Assembly: GCF_000015165.1 (NCBI RefSeq)
Contig: NC_009485.1
Span: forward strand, 186,001 to 250,000
From: Bradyrhizobium sp. BTAi1
Lineage (GTDB): Bacteria > Pseudomonadota > Alphaproteobacteria > Rhizobiales > Xanthobacteraceae
Direction: 5' to 3'
Length of the DNA stretch: 64,000 nucleotides
Shown here: positions 31,261-42,363 of the stretch, piece by piece
How positions within the stretch are numbered: the first letter of the stretch is position 1
Layout: each line of letters begins with the position of its first letter
The notes under the pieces: model-generated
Databases searched by the model: none
What the model saw: the letters and a program-made list of their open reading frames with translations, nothing else
Told to the model about the DNA's origin: nothing
Program-made: the position numbers and the translations under genes

Positions 31261-32205
31261 CTACACCGGCAGTTTCAGCTCCATCAGGTCCTTCGCGACA
31301 ACGATGCGGCCGGAGTAGTTCTTTTTCACATCGCGCGTCCAATCCTCGTCGGTCACTTCGGGATCGTCGCCGGGAACGAAATGGCTGAGCACCAGCGCCT
31401 TGACGCCAGCGGCGGCGGCGATGCGTCCGACGTCCTCCGTGGTCGTGTGGCTCTCCAGCAGATGCTTCTTCAAGGTCGCGCCGTTCTTGGTCTTGATCAC
31501 CAGACGATCGACGGCAGGGACGTAGAGGCACTCGTGCACCAGCACGTCGGCGCCCCTCGCGAACTCGGCGAGCTTCGGATTGTAGGCGGTGTCGCTGGAG
31601 AACACGATCGTGCCGTCAGGCGTCTCGAATTTGTAGGCGAAATTGTCAGTGATCGGCGGATGCGGCGTACGGAAAGCGGTCACCGTCACATCGGCCGTCT
31701 TGACCACGACGCCATCCGCGTCGATGTCCTTGGCGATCAGCAGCGGCCGCGGATCCGGGCGGCCTTCGTCGCCGATGCGGGTGTCGACATCAAATTTGTT
31801 GGTCTCCCAGAAGCTCCGGGTCATGGCCTCCAGGCCTTTCGGCCCGAACGACTGGATCGGGGTCGACAGTCCCGCCGCCCAGGCATTGTAAACCAGGTTG
31901 CCGTATTCGAGATTGTGATCCGAATGATGGTGGCTGATCAGGATGTACTTCACCGACGGAATCGGCACGCCGGCATTGACGAGCTGGCGGCTGACGCCCA
32001 TGCCGCAATCGATCACGAACGGCGTGCCGTTGACCACGACGAGATTGGCCGGATTTGACGCGCCGATTCCGACGCGTGGTCCACCCTTGGTGCCGAGGAA
32101 GACGATGCGGGTGCCGGTCCTCGCGCCTTGCGCAATGACGGAGCGCGTCGCCATGGCTGCGGCCGTACCCATGGCGAGCGACAGCATCGTGCGGCGATTG
32201 ATCAT
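31261..32205 (-). CDS. Exported MBL-fold metallo-hydrolase
   Basis: The 314-residue protein has a signal peptide (MINRRTMLSLAMGTAAAMATRSVIA) and a metallo-beta-lactamase fold with the zinc motif ISHHHSDHN near residue 92. Further ligands are probably the Asp in FSSDTAYNP and the His in LVLSHFVPG. The layout resembles periplasmic arylsulfatase/RNase-Z-like MBL hydrolases; the substrate is unknown. It lies 33 bases after the TauE/SafE permease gene on the same strand and could be the last gene of that set. Confidence 0.85.
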   Translation of the reverse strand: MINRRTMLSLAMGTAAAMATRSVIAQGARTGTRIVFLGTKGGPRVGIGASNPANLVVVNGTPFVIDCGMGVSRQLVNAGVPIPSVKYILISHHHSDHNLEYGNLVYNAWAAGLSTPIQSFGPKGLEAMTRSFWETNKFDVDTRIGDEGRPDPRPLLIAKDIDADGVVVKTADVTVTAFRTPHPPITDNFAYKFETPDGTIVFSSDTAYNPKLAEFARGADVLVHECLYVPAVDRLVIKTKNGATLKKHLLESHTTTEDVGRIAAAAGVKALVLSHFVPGDDPEVTDEDWTRDVKKNYSGRIVVAKDLMELKLPV

Positions 32206-32238
32206 GGCATCCTCCCGGTTCGTCTCGTTGCGATGAGG

Positions 32239-33015
32239 CTAGCCGCGGCCGAGCACGCCGTCGAGAGCCGGCAGGCCGGCGATGACGGCGATTGCGATCA
32301 GCGCGTAGCAAATGACGCGGAACATTTGCTCGCTGGCGCGGCCGAACAGCGAGGCGCCCAGCGCCACGCCGAGCGCATAGACCGGGCCGATCAACAGCGA
32401 GAGCTTGAGAGAATCCCAGGTGATCAGGCCGCTGGCCGCATAGCTGACCATGGCGAAGCAATCCGACGCGCCGAAGAACAGCACGATATTCGCACGCGCG
32501 ACCTTCGGCGCGATCGGGCGGCCGAGCCAGTAGCCGACGATCGGCGGCCCACCGGTCTGGGCCACGCCGCTGCAAAAGCCCGAGACGGCGCCGACCGCAA
32601 CCGAGAGCGCGGCGTAGTCCTTGCCGCGATAACGCCAGCCGGAGATCAGCAGCGCGAGCAGCGCCACGACGAAGCCGGTGATGATCCAGCGCACGGTGAC
32701 CGGATCGAGCCGGGTGAGAAACCACGTGCCGAGCGGCACGCCCACCAATGCGCCGGCCACGATCACTGCAGTGGCTCTGCGGTCGGCCTCGTGCCAGGCC
32801 GCTGGCACCGTCGGCGCCATCGACACGAAGTCGATCACCAGCAGCAGCGGCGCGACGAGCCGCGGCGTCGCAAAGCTGCTCGCCAGCGGCATGAAGATCA
32901 GCGCCGCGCCAAAACCCGAGAAACCACGTGCGGTCGCTGCGATGAGGGCGACGACGGCCAGCGCGACCGCCGCGAACAGGCTGAGATCGGCAGGGATGAG
33001 CCCGGACAGGCTCAT
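32239..33015 (-). CDS. TauE/SafE-family sulfite/organosulfonate exporter
   Basis: The 258-residue integral membrane protein has about eight membrane segments and a pair of repeated TauE halves with [33 protein letters not shown] and [19 protein letters not shown]. Members of the family move sulfite, sulfoacetate or other anions across the inner membrane. Its ATG overlaps the pheT stop by four bases, so it is likely translated from the pheT message, though no functional link is apparent. Confidence 0.87.
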   Translation of the reverse strand: MSLSGLIPADLSLFAAVALAVVALIAATARGFSGFGAALIFMPLASSFATPRLVAPLLLVIDFVSMAPTVPAAWHEADRRATAVIVAGALVGVPLGTWFLTRLDPVTVRWIITGFVVALLALLISGWRYRGKDYAALSVAVGAVSGFCSGVAQTGGPPIVGYWLGRPIAPKVARANIVLFFGASDCFAMVSYAASGLITWDSLKLSLLIGPVYALGVALGASLFGRASEQMFRVICYALIAIAVIAGLPALDGVLGRG

Positions 33016-35420
33016 CCGCGCAATGTGCCGCCGGTCTTCTTGCCGACGTCTGCAGTGATCTTCGCCGCGACCGCGTCGATCTCCTCGTCGGTCATGGTCT
33101 TGTCGCGCGGTTGCAGGGTCACGGCGATCGCGATCGACTTCTTGCCGTCCTCGATGCCCTTGCCCTCATAGACGTCGAACACCGTGACGTCCGTGATCAG
33201 CTTTTTGTCGACGCCCTGTGCCGCGCGGACGATGTCACCGGCCTTGACCTTGCGATCGACGATGAAGGCGAAGTCACGCGACACCGGCTGGAACGCCGAC
33301 AGCTCCAGCACCGGCTTGGCCCGGGTCGGTTTGGCCTTGGCGGCCGGAATGCGGTCGAGGATGACCTCGAAGGCGACGAGAGGTCCGTCCGCCTTCAAGG
33401 CCTCCAGCGCGCGCGGATGCAGCTCGCCGAAATGGCCGAGCACGTTCTGCGGGCCCATCTGGATCGTGCCGGAGCGGCCCGGATGCATCCAGGCCGGACC
33501 GCCGGCGACGATCTGCAGCGACGCCATCGGCGCGCCGGCCGCCGCCAGCACGGCGAGCGCGTCGGCCTTCGCGTCATACGCGTTCGCCGCCTGCGATCCG
33601 GTCCAATGCCGGCCGAGACCGTTCGACGACGCGATGCCGCGGCGGATGCCGCTCGCGGCGACGAACTGATCCTCCGGCCGATCGCCCTTGAACACCTGTC
33701 CGACCTCGAAGATCGCGGCATCGCCGAAGCCGCGATCGGCATTGGCCTGCACGGTCGCGATCAGGCCCGGCAGCAGGCTCGGCCGCATGTCGGAGAGATC
33801 CGCCGCAATCGGATTGGCGAGCGCAAGCTCCGCCTTGCCGCCGCCGAACAATTCGGCCGCCGGCTTGGAGATGAACGACCAGGTCACGGCCTCGACCATG
33901 CCGCGCGCCGCCAACGCGCGCTTGGCGCGGCGAGTGCGCAGCTGCAGCGGCGTCAGTACCGGCTTGCGCGGCGCGTCGCCGCGCTCGAACGGGGTCATCG
34001 GCACCTTGTCGACGCCGACCATGCGCACGATTTCCTCGACGATGTCGGCCTTGCCGTGCACGTCGCTGCGCCAGGAGGGGACAGCGACCTTCACGACGGG
34101 GCCAGCACCCGCGACCACGAAGCCGAGATGGGTCAGGATCCGGCGCATCTCGGTCAGCGACACCTCGATGCCCGCGAGACGCTTCACCTCGGTCAGCGGG
34201 AAGTCGATGATGCGATCGTCGCCGAAGCGGTTGCCCAGGACGACGTTCTCCGACGGGGTGCCGCCGCACAGCTCGAGCACCAGCTTCGTCGCCAATTCCA
34301 GGCCAGGGACCATGAAGGCCGGATCGACACCCCGTTCGAAACGGTAGCGCGCGTCGGAATTGATGCCGAGCTTGCGGCCGGTCTGGGCGATGTTGATCTC
34401 GTTCCACAGCGCCGATTCGATCAGCACGTCGGTGGTGGTCTCGTCGCAGCCCGAGGCCTCACCGCCCATGATGCCGGCCAGCGATTCGACGCCGGCGTCA
34501 TCGGCGATGACACACATCGAACTGTCGAGCGTGTAGGTGCGGCCGTCGAGCGCCAGCAGGGTCTCGCCGTCGCGGGCACGGCGGACGACGAGGTTGCCCT
34601 TCACCTTCTTGGCGTCGAACACGTGCAACGGCCGCGCGCGGTCGAACGTCATGTAGTTGGTGATGTCGACCAGCGCGTTGATCGGGCGCAGGCCGATCGA
34701 GGTCAGGCGCTGCTGCAGCCATGCCGGCGACGGGCCGTTCTTGACGCCGCGCACCAGCCGCAGCGCGAAGCCGGGACACAGTCTCTCGTCCTCGACAGCA
34801 ACCTTCACAGGGCAGGGGAACTCGCCCTTGATCGGCTTGATGGCGGGATCGTTGAGCTTGCCCATGTCGGCGGCTGCAAGGTCGCGCGCGATGCCGTGGA
34901 CGCCGGTGCAGTCCTGGCGGTTCGGCGTCAAATTGATCTCGAACTGGGGATCGCCCAGCCCGGCCCATTCGGCATAGGGCTTGCCGATCGGCGCATCGGC
35001 GGGCAGCTCCATGATGCCGTCGTGATCGTCGGAGATCTGCAGCTCGGCGGCCGAGCACAGCATGCCGCGGCTCTCGACGCCACGGATCGTGCCGACCGAC
35101 AGCGTGATGTTCTTGCCGGGGATGTAGGTGCCGGGCGGCGAGAACACCGAGATCAGACCCGCGCGCGCATTCGGCGCACCGCAGACCACCTGCACCGGCG
35201 CGCCACCGTCGCCGGTGTCGACCATGCAGACGCGTAAGCGGTCCGCGTTCGGATGCTGCTCGGCGGAGACGACGCGCGCGATTTTATACGGCGCGAGCAG
35301 CTTGGCCTTGTCCTCGAGATGCTCGACCTCGAGGCCGATCATCGTGAGCTTGTTGGCGAGCGTCTCGACCGACTCGTCGGTATCGAGATGGTCCTTCAGC
35401 CAGGACAGCGTGAATTTCAT
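33012..35420 (-). CDS. pheT: Phenylalanine--tRNA ligase beta subunit
   Basis: The 802-residue beta subunit of the alpha2-beta2 synthetase begins [39 protein letters not shown] and contains the tRNA-binding domain (residues 39-150), the B3/B4 editing domain, the B5 domain ([20 protein letters not shown] near 405) and the C-terminal FDX-ACB anticodon-binding domain ([16 protein letters not shown] near 705). The usual pheS-pheT adjacency is interrupted by a DUF559 gene. pheT overlaps the following TauE gene. Confidence 0.97.
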   Translation of the reverse strand: MKFTLSWLKDHLDTDESVETLANKLTMIGLEVEHLEDKAKLLAPYKIARVVSAEQHPNADRLRVCMVDTGDGGAPVQVVCGAPNARAGLISVFSPPGTYIPGKNITLSVGTIRGVESRGMLCSAAELQISDDHDGIMELPADAPIGKPYAEWAGLGDPQFEINLTPNRQDCTGVHGIARDLAAADMGKLNDPAIKPIKGEFPCPVKVAVEDERLCPGFALRLVRGVKNGPSPAWLQQRLTSIGLRPINALVDITNYMTFDRARPLHVFDAKKVKGNLVVRRARDGETLLALDGRTYTLDSSMCVIADDAGVESLAGIMGGEASGCDETTTDVLIESALWNEINIAQTGRKLGINSDARYRFERGVDPAFMVPGLELATKLVLELCGGTPSENVVLGNRFGDDRIIDFPLTEVKRLAGIEVSLTEMRRILTHLGFVVAGAGPVVKVAVPSWRSDVHGKADIVEEIVRMVGVDKVPMTPFERGDAPRKPVLTPLQLRTRRAKRALAARGMVEAVTWSFISKPAAELFGGGKAELALANPIAADLSDMRPSLLPGLIATVQANADRGFGDAAIFEVGQVFKGDRPEDQFVAASGIRRGIASSNGLGRHWTGSQAANAYDAKADALAVLAAAGAPMASLQIVAGGPAWMHPGRSGTIQMGPQNVLGHFGELHPRALEALKADGPLVAFEVILDRIPAAKAKPTRAKPVLELSAFQPVSRDFAFIVDRKVKAGDIVRAAQGVDKKLITDVTVFDVYEGKGIEDGKKSIAIAVTLQPRDKTMTDEEIDAVAAKITADVGKKTGGTLRG

Positions 35421-35438
35421 GGCGGTGTTCCTGCGAAG

Positions 35439-35858
35439 TCAGTCCTGTTCCCTCCCCCGCTTGCGGGGGAGGGTCAGGGTGGGGGCTCTCGCCGCAACGG
35501 CAGCGGCAATGGTTTCAAGAACGCCGGCGCGATTGGCCAGCACGTCGTTGTTGGCAAAGCGCAGGATGTGAAATCCCTTGGCTTCGATGACAGCTGAGCG
35601 TGCAGCGTCGCGCTGCTCGCCTTCCGTCGAGAAATGCTGTCCGCCATCGAGCTCGATCACGAGACGTGCGGCGTGGCAGACGAAGTCGACGATGTAGCGG
35701 TCGACCGGGGCTTGGCGGCGAAAGCCTGCGCCCAGCAGGCGATGGCCGCGCAGCTCCGACCATAGGATCTGTTCGGCATCGGTCGAGTTCTGGCGGAGTG
35801 CTCGAGCGTTCGATCGAAGTTTCTGAGAGACTTTCCAGGTAGGCTTGTCGTCGTCCAT
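35439..35858 (-). CDS. DUF559 (Vsr-like endonuclease-fold) protein
   Basis: The 139-residue protein has the DUF559 motifs NSTDAEQILWSELRGHRLLGAGFRRQAPVDRYIVDFVCHAARLVIELDGGQH and FHILRFANNDVL, related to the very-short-patch-repair endonuclease fold. Asp and Glu in IVDFVC and LVIELDG are the likely catalytic acids. The start is the ATG at 35858. It sits between pheS and pheT, where no gene is usual, and its last codons (PTLTLPRKRGREQD) are encoded by a dispersed repeat. A mirror copy of that repeat precedes it. It may be a mobile cassette. Confidence 0.85.
   Translation of the reverse strand: MDDDKPTWKVSQKLRSNARALRQNSTDAEQILWSELRGHRLLGAGFRRQAPVDRYIVDFVCHAARLVIELDGGQHFSTEGEQRDAARSAVIEAKGFHILRFANNDVLANRAGVLETIAAAVAARAPTLTLPRKRGREQD
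35450..35490. repeat. Left flanking repeat of the DUF559 gene
   Basis: The segment ccctcccccgcttgcggggg-agggtcagggtgggggctctc contains a local palindrome (cccccgcttgcggggg). It encodes the C-terminal residues of the DUF559 protein. It is an inverted match of the element at 35875-35916. Confidence 0.8.
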
Positions 35859-35874
35859 CGACACCTCCCGTGCG

Positions 35875-35916
35875 GAGAGACCCCCACCCCAGCCCTCCCC
35901 CGCAAGCGGGAGAGGG
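35875..35916. repeat. Right flanking repeat of the DUF559 gene
   Basis: Read on the minus strand, this element is ccctctcccgcttgcggggg-agggctggggtgggggtctctc, differing from the left element by only a few bases. The two together form a roughly 41-base inverted repeat surrounding the DUF559 gene. Confidence 0.8.
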
Positions 35917-35956
35917 AGTCCCAGCGTCTGCTGGGAGACAGCGAGGCCGGCAACGC

Positions 35957-37039
35957 TCACGTGCTCAATCCTCCCGCCAGGGTCGGCACCTCCAGCGGCT
36001 TGAAGCCGTAGTGCGACAGCCAGCGGACGTCGCCTTCGAACAGCTGGCGCAGGTCGCTCATGCCGTATTTCAGCATCGCGATGCGGTCGATGCCCATGCC
36101 CCAAGCGAAGCCTTGATACTCGTCGGGATCGATGCCGCAGGCGCGCAGCACGTTCGGATGCACCATGCCGCAGCCGAGAATCTCCAGCCAGTCCTCGCCC
36201 TCGCCGAAGCGGATCTCGCCCTTGTCGCGGCGGCACTGGATGTCGACCTCGAGCGACGGCTCGGTGAACGGGAAGAACGACGGCCGGAACTTCATGTTGA
36301 TGTGGTCGACCTCGAAGAACGCCTTGCAGAACTCGTGCAGGATCCATTTGAGGTGACCGAGATGCGAGCCCTTGTCGATGACGAGGCCCTCGACCTGGTG
36401 GAATTGCGGCGTGTGGGTCGCGTCGGAATCGATGCGGTAGGTGCGGCCCGGGCAGATGACGCGGATCGGCGGCTTCTGGGTCAGCATGGTGCGCACCTGC
36501 ACCGGCGAGGTGTGGGTCCGCAGCAGCATGCGCGAGCCGTCCGGCTTCGGATTGAAGAAGAACGTGTCATGCATCTCGCGCGCGGGATGGCCTTCCGGGA
36601 AGTTCAGCTTGGTGAAGTTGTAGTCGTCGGTCTCGACGTCGGGACCTTCCGCGATCGAGAAGCCCATATCGGCGAAGATCGTGGTCAGTTCGTCCATCAC
36701 CTGGCTGAGCGGATGGATGCGGCCGGTCTCGGCCGGCGAATCCTGCAGCGGCAGGGTGACGTCGATGGTCTCGGCGGCGAGACGGGCGTCGAGCGCGGCG
36801 GCCTTGAGGACGTCGCGCCGCGCGGCCAGCGCCTGCGTGACCTTGTCCTTGGCGAGGTTGATCGCCGCGCCCTGGGTCTTGCGTTCGTCCGGCGACATCT
36901 TGCCGAGGGTCGCCAGCAGCGCCGAGATCGAGCCCTTCTTGCCGAGGGCTGCGACGCGGACGGCTTCCAGCGCGGCTTCATCGCCGGCGGCGGCGATCTG
37001 GTCGAGGATCGAGGTTTCGAGCGAAGCGAGGTCGGACAC
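35957..37039 (-). CDS. pheS: Phenylalanine--tRNA ligase alpha subunit
   Basis: The 360-residue alpha subunit contains the class II synthetase core: HPARE near residue 170 and the motif 2 region near 205-230 ([25 protein letters not shown]), and the motif 3 stretch [22 protein letters not shown] at the C-terminus. An N-terminal coiled coil binds tRNA-Phe. The start is a GTG at 37039 ([12 protein letters not shown]), giving the usual length. A terminator-like hairpin sits between it and rplT, so it may have its own promoter in the 90 bases before the start. Confidence 0.96.
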   Translation of the reverse strand: MSDLASLETSILDQIAAAGDEAALEAVRVAALGKKGSISALLATLGKMSPDERKTQGAAINLAKDKVTQALAARRDVLKAAALDARLAAETIDVTLPLQDSPAETGRIHPLSQVMDELTTIFADMGFSIAEGPDVETDDYNFTKLNFPEGHPAREMHDTFFFNPKPDGSRMLLRTHTSPVQVRTMLTQKPPIRVICPGRTYRIDSDATHTPQFHQVEGLVIDKGSHLGHLKWILHEFCKAFFEVDHINMKFRPSFFPFTEPSLEVDIQCRRDKGEIRFGEGEDWLEILGCGMVHPNVLRACGIDPDEYQGFAWGMGIDRIAMLKYGMSDLRQLFEGDVRWLSHYGFKPLEVPTLAGGLST

Positions 37040-37127
37040 GGGCAAAATCTCCGCGGAACAAAAGGCGGCTGGGTTGTCGCCGCGCCGGCGACAGGGGTCA
37101 AGCGAAGGATTGATGTCGCCGGATAGC

Positions 37128-37154
37128 AAAAAGCGGCCGAGAGCATCGGCCGCT
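37128..37154 (-). terminator. Terminator after rplT
   Basis: The minus strand shows a 9-base perfect stem (agcggccga / tcggccgct) with a 5-base loop followed by TTTTT. It lies about 28 bases after the rplT stop and 90 bases before pheS, so it should end most rpmI-rplT transcripts. Confidence 0.8.
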
Positions 37155-37181
37155 TCTTCAGTTCTCACGATGCGGAGGCGA

Positions 37182-37541
37182 TCAGGCGGCGAGCGCCGCC
37201 TTGGCCTTCTCAACGATCGCCTGGAACGCGGCGGGCTCGTTGATCGCGAGATCCGACAGCACCTTGCGGTCGACGGTGATGCCAGACTTGGACAGGCCGT
37301 CGATAAATCGGCTGTAGGTGAGCTCGAACGGACGCACGGCGGCGTTCAGGCGCTGGATCCAGAGCGCGCGGAAAGTGCGCTTCTTGCGCTTGCGATCGCG
37401 GAACGCATACTGGCCAGCCTTCTCGACGGCCTGCTTGGCGGTGCGGATCGTGTTCTTGCGGCGGCCGTAATAGCCCTTGGCGGCCTTGAAGACTTTCTTG
37501 TGCTTGGCGTGGGCGGTCACACCGCGTTTGACGCGAGACAT
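37182..37541 (-). CDS. rplT: 50S ribosomal protein L20
   Basis: The 119-residue L20 begins [43 protein letters not shown] and has the conserved [38 protein letters not shown]20 is an early assembly protein of the 50S subunit. It follows rpmI after about 77 bases on the same strand, the usual L35-L20 pair. Confidence 0.98.
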   Translation of the reverse strand: MSRVKRGVTAHAKHKKVFKAAKGYYGRRKNTIRTAKQAVEKAGQYAFRDRKRKKRTFRALWIQRLNAAVRPFELTYSRFIDGLSKSGITVDRKVLSDLAINEPAAFQAIVEKAKAALAA

Positions 37542-37618
37542 GCCGGAAATCCTTGGATTCAGAGATGACGATCAGCCGCGGCTTTGAGGCGGCCAGGGTT
37601 TCGGAAGCGAGAGGCCGG

Positions 37619-37819
37619 TCAGGCGTTCGGCAAGAAGTACTTCTTGACGTTGTCGCCGTCGGTCTTGAACAGCACGCGGGTGCCGCGCAGCTGCCGGATC
37701 TGCTTCTTCGTCCGCTTGATCATGCCGTGGCGCTTGCCGCGCTGGGCGTGCATCACTTTGCCGGTGGCAGTCACCTTGAAGCGCTTTTTGGCGCCGGATT
37801 TGGTCTTCAGCTTGGGCAT
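37619..37819 (-). CDS. rpmI: 50S ribosomal protein L35
   Basis: The 66-residue protein [50 protein letters not shown] is L35. The ATG at 37819 is preceded by a GGAG ribosome site. Unlike the enterobacterial infC-rpmI-rplT operon, infC here lies about 720 bases upstream with a small exported-protein gene on the opposite strand in between. Confidence 0.98.
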   Translation of the reverse strand: MPKLKTKSGAKKRFKVTATGKVMHAQRGKRHGMIKRTKKQIRQLRGTRVLFKTDGDNVKKYFLPNA

Positions 37820-38078
37820 TTGGCTCTCCTTCATGCCAACGGCAAGCCGCCCGCGAAAGCGGCGCCATCTGGCGAAAATGCTCGTTAGAGCGTTGGTTGT
37901 GCTCAGGTTTCGGATCCAAACCCGGACCCACCCGCACAGGGACATCGCCACGGCAGCCCTTGATCAGCCGGGCGACGAAGGCCGCGCTTATGCCAGAGAC
38001 AAAGGCTCTTGGCAACGTCGAACCAGGGAATCAGCTATTCCGACCCATGGTCAGCCCATTTCAAGCCGAGGTTCGCCC

Positions 38079-38450
38079 ATGGCCCGCGTCATCCCGTCCG
38101 CTGCTATCGCCGCCGTCCTCACCGCCGGCCTCGCGCTCCTGCATCCGCTCCCTGCCCACGCCGCCGGCTTCGACGGCCCCTGGACCGTCCTGATCATCAC
38201 CGAGGCCGGCAATTGCGACCAGGGCTACAGCTTCCCCATCCAGATCAGCGGCGGCCGGGTGCTCTCGACCGGCTCTGCGAACATCACCGGCTCCGTCGGA
38301 CGCGGCGGCGCGGTCACGGTGCGGGTCTCCCAGGGCGGCTCCTCGGCCAGCGGTAACGGGCGGCTGGGCGCGACGTCCGGCTTCGGCCGCTGGAGCGGCA
38401 AAGGTTCGGCCGGGACTTGCAGCGGGCGGTGGCAGGCGACGCGGTCCTGA
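38079..38450 (+). CDS. Small exported hypothetical protein
   Basis: This 123-residue protein has a clean Sec signal peptide (MARVIPSAAIAAVLTAGLALLHPLPAHA) and a short Gly/Ser-rich mature part with FDGPWTVLIITEAGNCDQGYSFPIQISGG, VTVRVSQGGSSASGNGRL and WSGKGSAGTCSGRWQA. Two Cys could form a disulfide. Similar small secreted proteins are frequent in Bradyrhizobium, but I know no function. It is convergent with infC, 90 bases away. Confidence 0.75.
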   Translation: MARVIPSAAIAAVLTAGLALLHPLPAHAAGFDGPWTVLIITEAGNCDQGYSFPIQISGGRVLSTGSANITGSVGRGGAVTVRVSQGGSSASGNGRLGATSGFGRWSGKGSAGTCSGRWQATRS

Positions 38451-38484
38451 TCAGGGGCCAGCACCCGGCAAAAGAGGTGCCATC

Positions 38485-38513
38485 AAAAGAAAAGCCCGCC
38501 AACGCGTGGCGGG
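38485..38513 (-). terminator. Terminator of infC
   Basis: On the minus strand cccgcca-cgcgt-tggcggg forms a 7-base perfect stem followed by CTTTTCTTTT. It lies about 30 bases after the infC stop and can also act against the convergent small exported-protein gene. Confidence 0.85.
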
Positions 38514-38541
38514 CCCGGTTTGAAGCGTTGGTCCCTGCGCG

Positions 38542-39081
<540 letters not shown>

Positions 39082-39406
39082 GGGTAGTTCTCCAAGGTTG
39101 TGGAAGAAGGCGGCTAGTTTGAAGGAATATGCCTTTGCGGGCAAGCTCGCGCGTGCCCGGTGCGTCGAAATTCCGCCCGGCCATCGCGGCACTTGCGTCG
39201 CACGCGCAGGATGTCAGCGCGACGGCGTAATCCCCCAAGGAGACCATCTGGCCAGGACGAGCGCTCATAGGCGTGCTGCCGGCCATGCTGGTTCCGCCCG
39301 CGGACATAGAGTGTGGGCGGCGCTTTCGCAAGCGGCAGCGGCCGGTCGAGCGATTGACGGACACGGCCGGTTCGCCCACACAACGTCCATCATCGAGTAA
39401 CGATCC
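39082..39406. other. Divergent intergenic region infC / hydrolase
   Basis: These 325 bases must hold the promoters of both genes. Beyond the infC ribosome site (39090-39093) I see no clear promoter box, operator or RNA gene. Confidence 0.6.
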
Positions 39407-40192
39407 ATGAACCACGCTGTCGAATCTGCCGATCTCCCCGCTTTCATCGCCGTCGGCGCCGGCGAGCAATCGCGCCAGATCGCGGTGCGCGCCAGGACCG
39501 GCCATCCGCCCGGGCTGTTCTGGCTTGGCGGCTTCAATTCCGACATGAAGGGCACCAAGGCGCTGGCGCTTGACGCCTGGGCGGCCGAGCGCGGCCGCGC
39601 CTGTGTCCGGTTCGACTATTCCGGCCATGGCGAATCGGGCGGACGCTTCGTCGACGGCACCATCAGCCGCTGGCTGGAGGAGAGCGTCGCGGTGTTCCGC
39701 CAATTCTGCAGGGGGCCGCAGGTGGTGATCGGCTCGTCGATGGGCGGCTGGATGGCGCTGCTGCTCGCGCGCGAACTGCTGAGGCAGCCGGCCGAGGCGA
39801 CGCTCGCAGGTCTGGTGCTGATCGCGCCGGCGCCCGACTTCACCGAGGAGCTGATGTGGAAGGGCTTCTCCGCCGAGATCCGCCGGGAGATCGAGGCCAA
39901 CGGTGTCTGGATGCGTCCCTCCGAATATGGCGAGCCCTATCCGATCACCAAGGTGCTGATCGAGGACGGCCGCAACCATCTGCTGCTCGGCGGCGCCATC
40001 ACGGTCGGCTGTCCGGTGCGCATCCTGCAGGGCGCGCAGGATCCGGATGTGCCGTGGCAGCACGCGTTCGCGCTGGCCCACCGGCTGCCCGCCGAGGATG
40101 TGGTGCTGACGATGATCCAGGATGGCGATCACCGGCTGTCGCGGCCGCAGGACATCGCGCGCATGCTGGCGGCGGTCGGCGAGATCGGCTGA
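39407..40192 (+). CDS. Alpha/beta hydrolase
   Basis: The 261-residue protein has the serine-hydrolase nucleophile elbow VIGSSMGGWMALLLA near residue 107, the Asp in LQGAQDPDVPW near 210 and the His in MIQDGDHRLSR near 245. The early FDYSGHGESGG is the oxyanion-side motif seen in serine esterases and in the ABHD10 (mitochondrial thioesterase) type. No signal peptide is present, so it is cytoplasmic. The substrate is unknown. It is convergent with queG, with only nine bases between the stops. Confidence 0.85.
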   Translation: MNHAVESADLPAFIAVGAGEQSRQIAVRARTGHPPGLFWLGGFNSDMKGTKALALDAWAAERGRACVRFDYSGHGESGGRFVDGTISRWLEESVAVFRQFCRGPQVVIGSSMGGWMALLLARELLRQPAEATLAGLVLIAPAPDFTEELMWKGFSAEIRREIEANGVWMRPSEYGEPYPITKVLIEDGRNHLLLGGAITVGCPVRILQGAQDPDVPWQHAFALAHRLPAEDVVLTMIQDGDHRLSRPQDIARMLAAVGEIG

Positions 40193-40201
40193 GCGTCGGG
40201 C

Positions 40202-41311
40202 TCAGCACGGCGTTCGCCACTCCGCGCGGACGCTGTCGTCGCTCTCGCAGGCCAGCGCGGTGGCCGCACGCCGCGCGTACGCGTCCGCGTCGAGCAATTG
40301 TGCCAGCGCCCAGGCCGCAGCGCCGCGCACCAGGGGGGTCGGGTCTGCCGTCAGTCGCTCGACGGCCGGCGTCAGCGCCGCATCACCGGAATTGCCGATC
40401 GCGATCAGCACGTTGCGCAAAAAGCGGTCGCGGCCGATGCGCTTGATCGGGGATTTCGTGAACAGCGCACGGAACGCGGCGTCGTCGAGCGCCGCCAGCT
40501 CCGCAAGGGAGGGCGCGCGCAGCGCGTCGCGGGCGGCCAGCTTCGCCTCGCGCCCCGCCTGGGCGAACTTGTTCCACGGGCAGGCGGCGAGGCAATCGTC
40601 GCAGCCATAGATGCGGTTGCCCATGGCGTTGCGGAACTCGCGCGGGATCGGCCCCTTGTTCTCGATCGTCAGATACGAGATGCAGCGCCGCGCATCGAGG
40701 CTGTAGGGCGCCGGGAAGGCCGCCGTCGGACAGCTGTCGAGGCAGGCGCGGCACGAGCCGCAATGGTCATGCTCCGGTGCATCCGCCGGCAGTGTCAGCG
40801 TGGTGTAGATGGCGCCGAGGAACAGCCAGGAGCCGAAGCCGCGCGACACCAGATTGGTGTGCTTGCCCTGCCAGCCGAGGCCCGCGGATTCGGCCAGCGG
40901 CTTCTCCATGACCGCCGCCGTGTCGACGAACACTTTCACGTCGCAGCCGGCCTGCGCGACCAGCCAGCGCGCCAAGGCCTTCAGGTTCTTCTTGATGACG
41001 TCGTGATAGTCGTCGCCGCGCGCATAGACCGAGATCGCGGCGCGGCTGCGCTCGGCCAGGATCGTGCACGGGTCGTCGTCCGGGCCGTAATTGACGCCGA
41101 GCATCACGACGCTGCGGACCTCGCTCCACAGCGTCCGCGGATCGGTGCGGCGGGACGGCTCGCGGGCGAGCCAGTCCATGTCGCCGTGCTGGCCCGATGC
41201 GATGAAGCGCTCGAACGCGGCGGCGCGCTCGGCGTTCACGACCGGCGCGGTAATGCCGATCGCATCGAACCCCAGCCGTTGTGCCTCGCCGGCCAGCGCC
41301 GCCCTCAGCAT
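40202..41311 (-). CDS. queG: Epoxyqueuosine reductase QueG
   Basis: QueG is a cobalamin- and iron-sulfur-dependent enzyme that performs the last step of queuosine synthesis on tRNA. The protein has the DUF1730 region, two 4Fe-4S motifs in [35 protein letters not shown] and [16 protein letters not shown], and a C-terminal HEAT-like stretch ([15 protein letters not shown]). The ATG at 41311 ([21 protein letters not shown]) gives 369 residues; the frame remains open upstream to 41464 within the gst end. It follows the gst gene by 23 bases. Confidence 0.92.
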   Translation of the reverse strand: MLRAALAGEAQRLGFDAIGITAPVVNAERAAAFERFIASGQHGDMDWLAREPSRRTDPRTLWSEVRSVVMLGVNYGPDDDPCTILAERSRAAISVYARGDDYHDVIKKNLKALARWLVAQAGCDVKVFVDTAAVMEKPLAESAGLGWQGKHTNLVSRGFGSWLFLGAIYTTLTLPADAPEHDHCGSCRACLDSCPTAAFPAPYSLDARRCISYLTIENKGPIPREFRNAMGNRIYGCDDCLAACPWNKFAQAGREAKLAARDALRAPSLAELAALDDAAFRALFTKSPIKRIGRDRFLRNVLIAIGNSGDAALTPAVERLTADPTPLVRGAAAWALAQLLDADAYARRAATALACESDDSVRAEWRTPC

Positions 41312-41334
41312 CTCCGGTTGGGGCGCGTCACGGC

Positions 41335-42027
41335 TCAGAAGTCGAGATCCACATAGGTCCGCGACGCCGGCACGCCCGCCAGCCAATCGCTCAGCAGCGG
41401 CCGGAACGACGGCCGCGACTTGACCCGCGCGTACCACGCCTTCGCTGCGTCGTCCTCGATCCATGGCACGTCGCCCAGATAGTCGATCGCCGACAAATGC
41501 GCGGCGGCGGCGAGGTCGGCATAGGTCAGGCGGTCGCCCGCCAGGAAATTGCGCCGCTGCGCCAGCCAGCCGATATAAGCGAGATGATAGCGCACATTGG
41601 TCTTGGCGGCGCGAATCACGTCGGTCGACGGCGGCCCGCCGCCATCCTCCTCGCTCATGAAGCGCTTATAGATGCGTTCGGTCACCAGAAGGTTCGAGGC
41701 CTCCTCGAAGAATTTGGTGTTGAACCAGTCCATCAGCCGGCGCACCTCGATGCGCTCCGCAGGCGAGGTCGGCATCAACCTTCGGTCGCCCATGTCGGGC
41801 CCGCAGGTCTCGTCGAGGAACTCGGCGATCACACCGACGCCCGGCACCGCCGGCTGGCCCTCGACCGACAGCACCGGCGTCGTTCCCGCTGGATTGAGCA
41901 CCAGGAACGCCTCGCGGCGTTCCCAGGCGCGTTCTTCCACCAGGCGCAGATCGAGCCCGTATTCGCCGAGCACCAGCCGGACGAAGCGCGAATGCGGGCA
42001 GAAGGGGTGGTGGAAGAGCGTGTACAT
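41335..42027 (-). CDS. Glutathione S-transferase family protein
   Basis: The 230-residue protein has a thioredoxin-fold N-terminus ([24 protein letters not shown]) with a possible active Cys at position 10, the cis-Pro region GTTPVLSV, and an all-helical C-terminal domain ([23 protein letters not shown]). It would use glutathione for conjugation or reduction, in line with gshB elsewhere in the window. The ATG at 42027 is chosen because the family N-terminus begins there. queG lies 23 bases downstream. Confidence 0.9.
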   Translation of the reverse strand: MYTLFHHPFCPHSRFVRLVLGEYGLDLRLVEERAWERREAFLVLNPAGTTPVLSVEGQPAVPGVGVIAEFLDETCGPDMGDRRLMPTSPAERIEVRRLMDWFNTKFFEEASNLLVTERIYKRFMSEEDGGGPPSTDVIRAAKTNVRYHLAYIGWLAQRRNFLAGDRLTYADLAAAAHLSAIDYLGDVPWIEDDAAKAWYARVKSRPSFRPLLSDWLAGVPASRTYVDLDF

Positions 42028-42363
42028 GGAGCCTTTCGACGATGGTGCCGCCACAGCGCTTAACGAACGATCAACCAACGACCGCACTTCGAAGATCGGC
42101 CGCAGGACCGGCGCAGATTTGCCGTTGCGAATCGGACCATTAGCGCATGGTCGGCGAAAGTGTAAGGAGTAGGGCGGCGGGCCGGCATGCGCGAAAACTC
42201 ATGCCGCTGACCGCGGACCGGCGATGCGGTCCGTGCTGATTCGTATGCCCGACCGCGCTCCGGTTCATTGCTCCGGGCCGGCGATGCCCGCTTTTTGCAA
42301 TTGCGGGCCGCGGCCGAATAGGCGAGAAGGGCGGCGTTTTGCCGGCAATCATGGATCGGATCA

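Noticed and set aside
33111..35237. A 708-codon open frame on the plus strand opposite pheT
   Set aside because: It is a shadow of pheT; composition is His/Arg/Asp-rich and no domain is recognisable.
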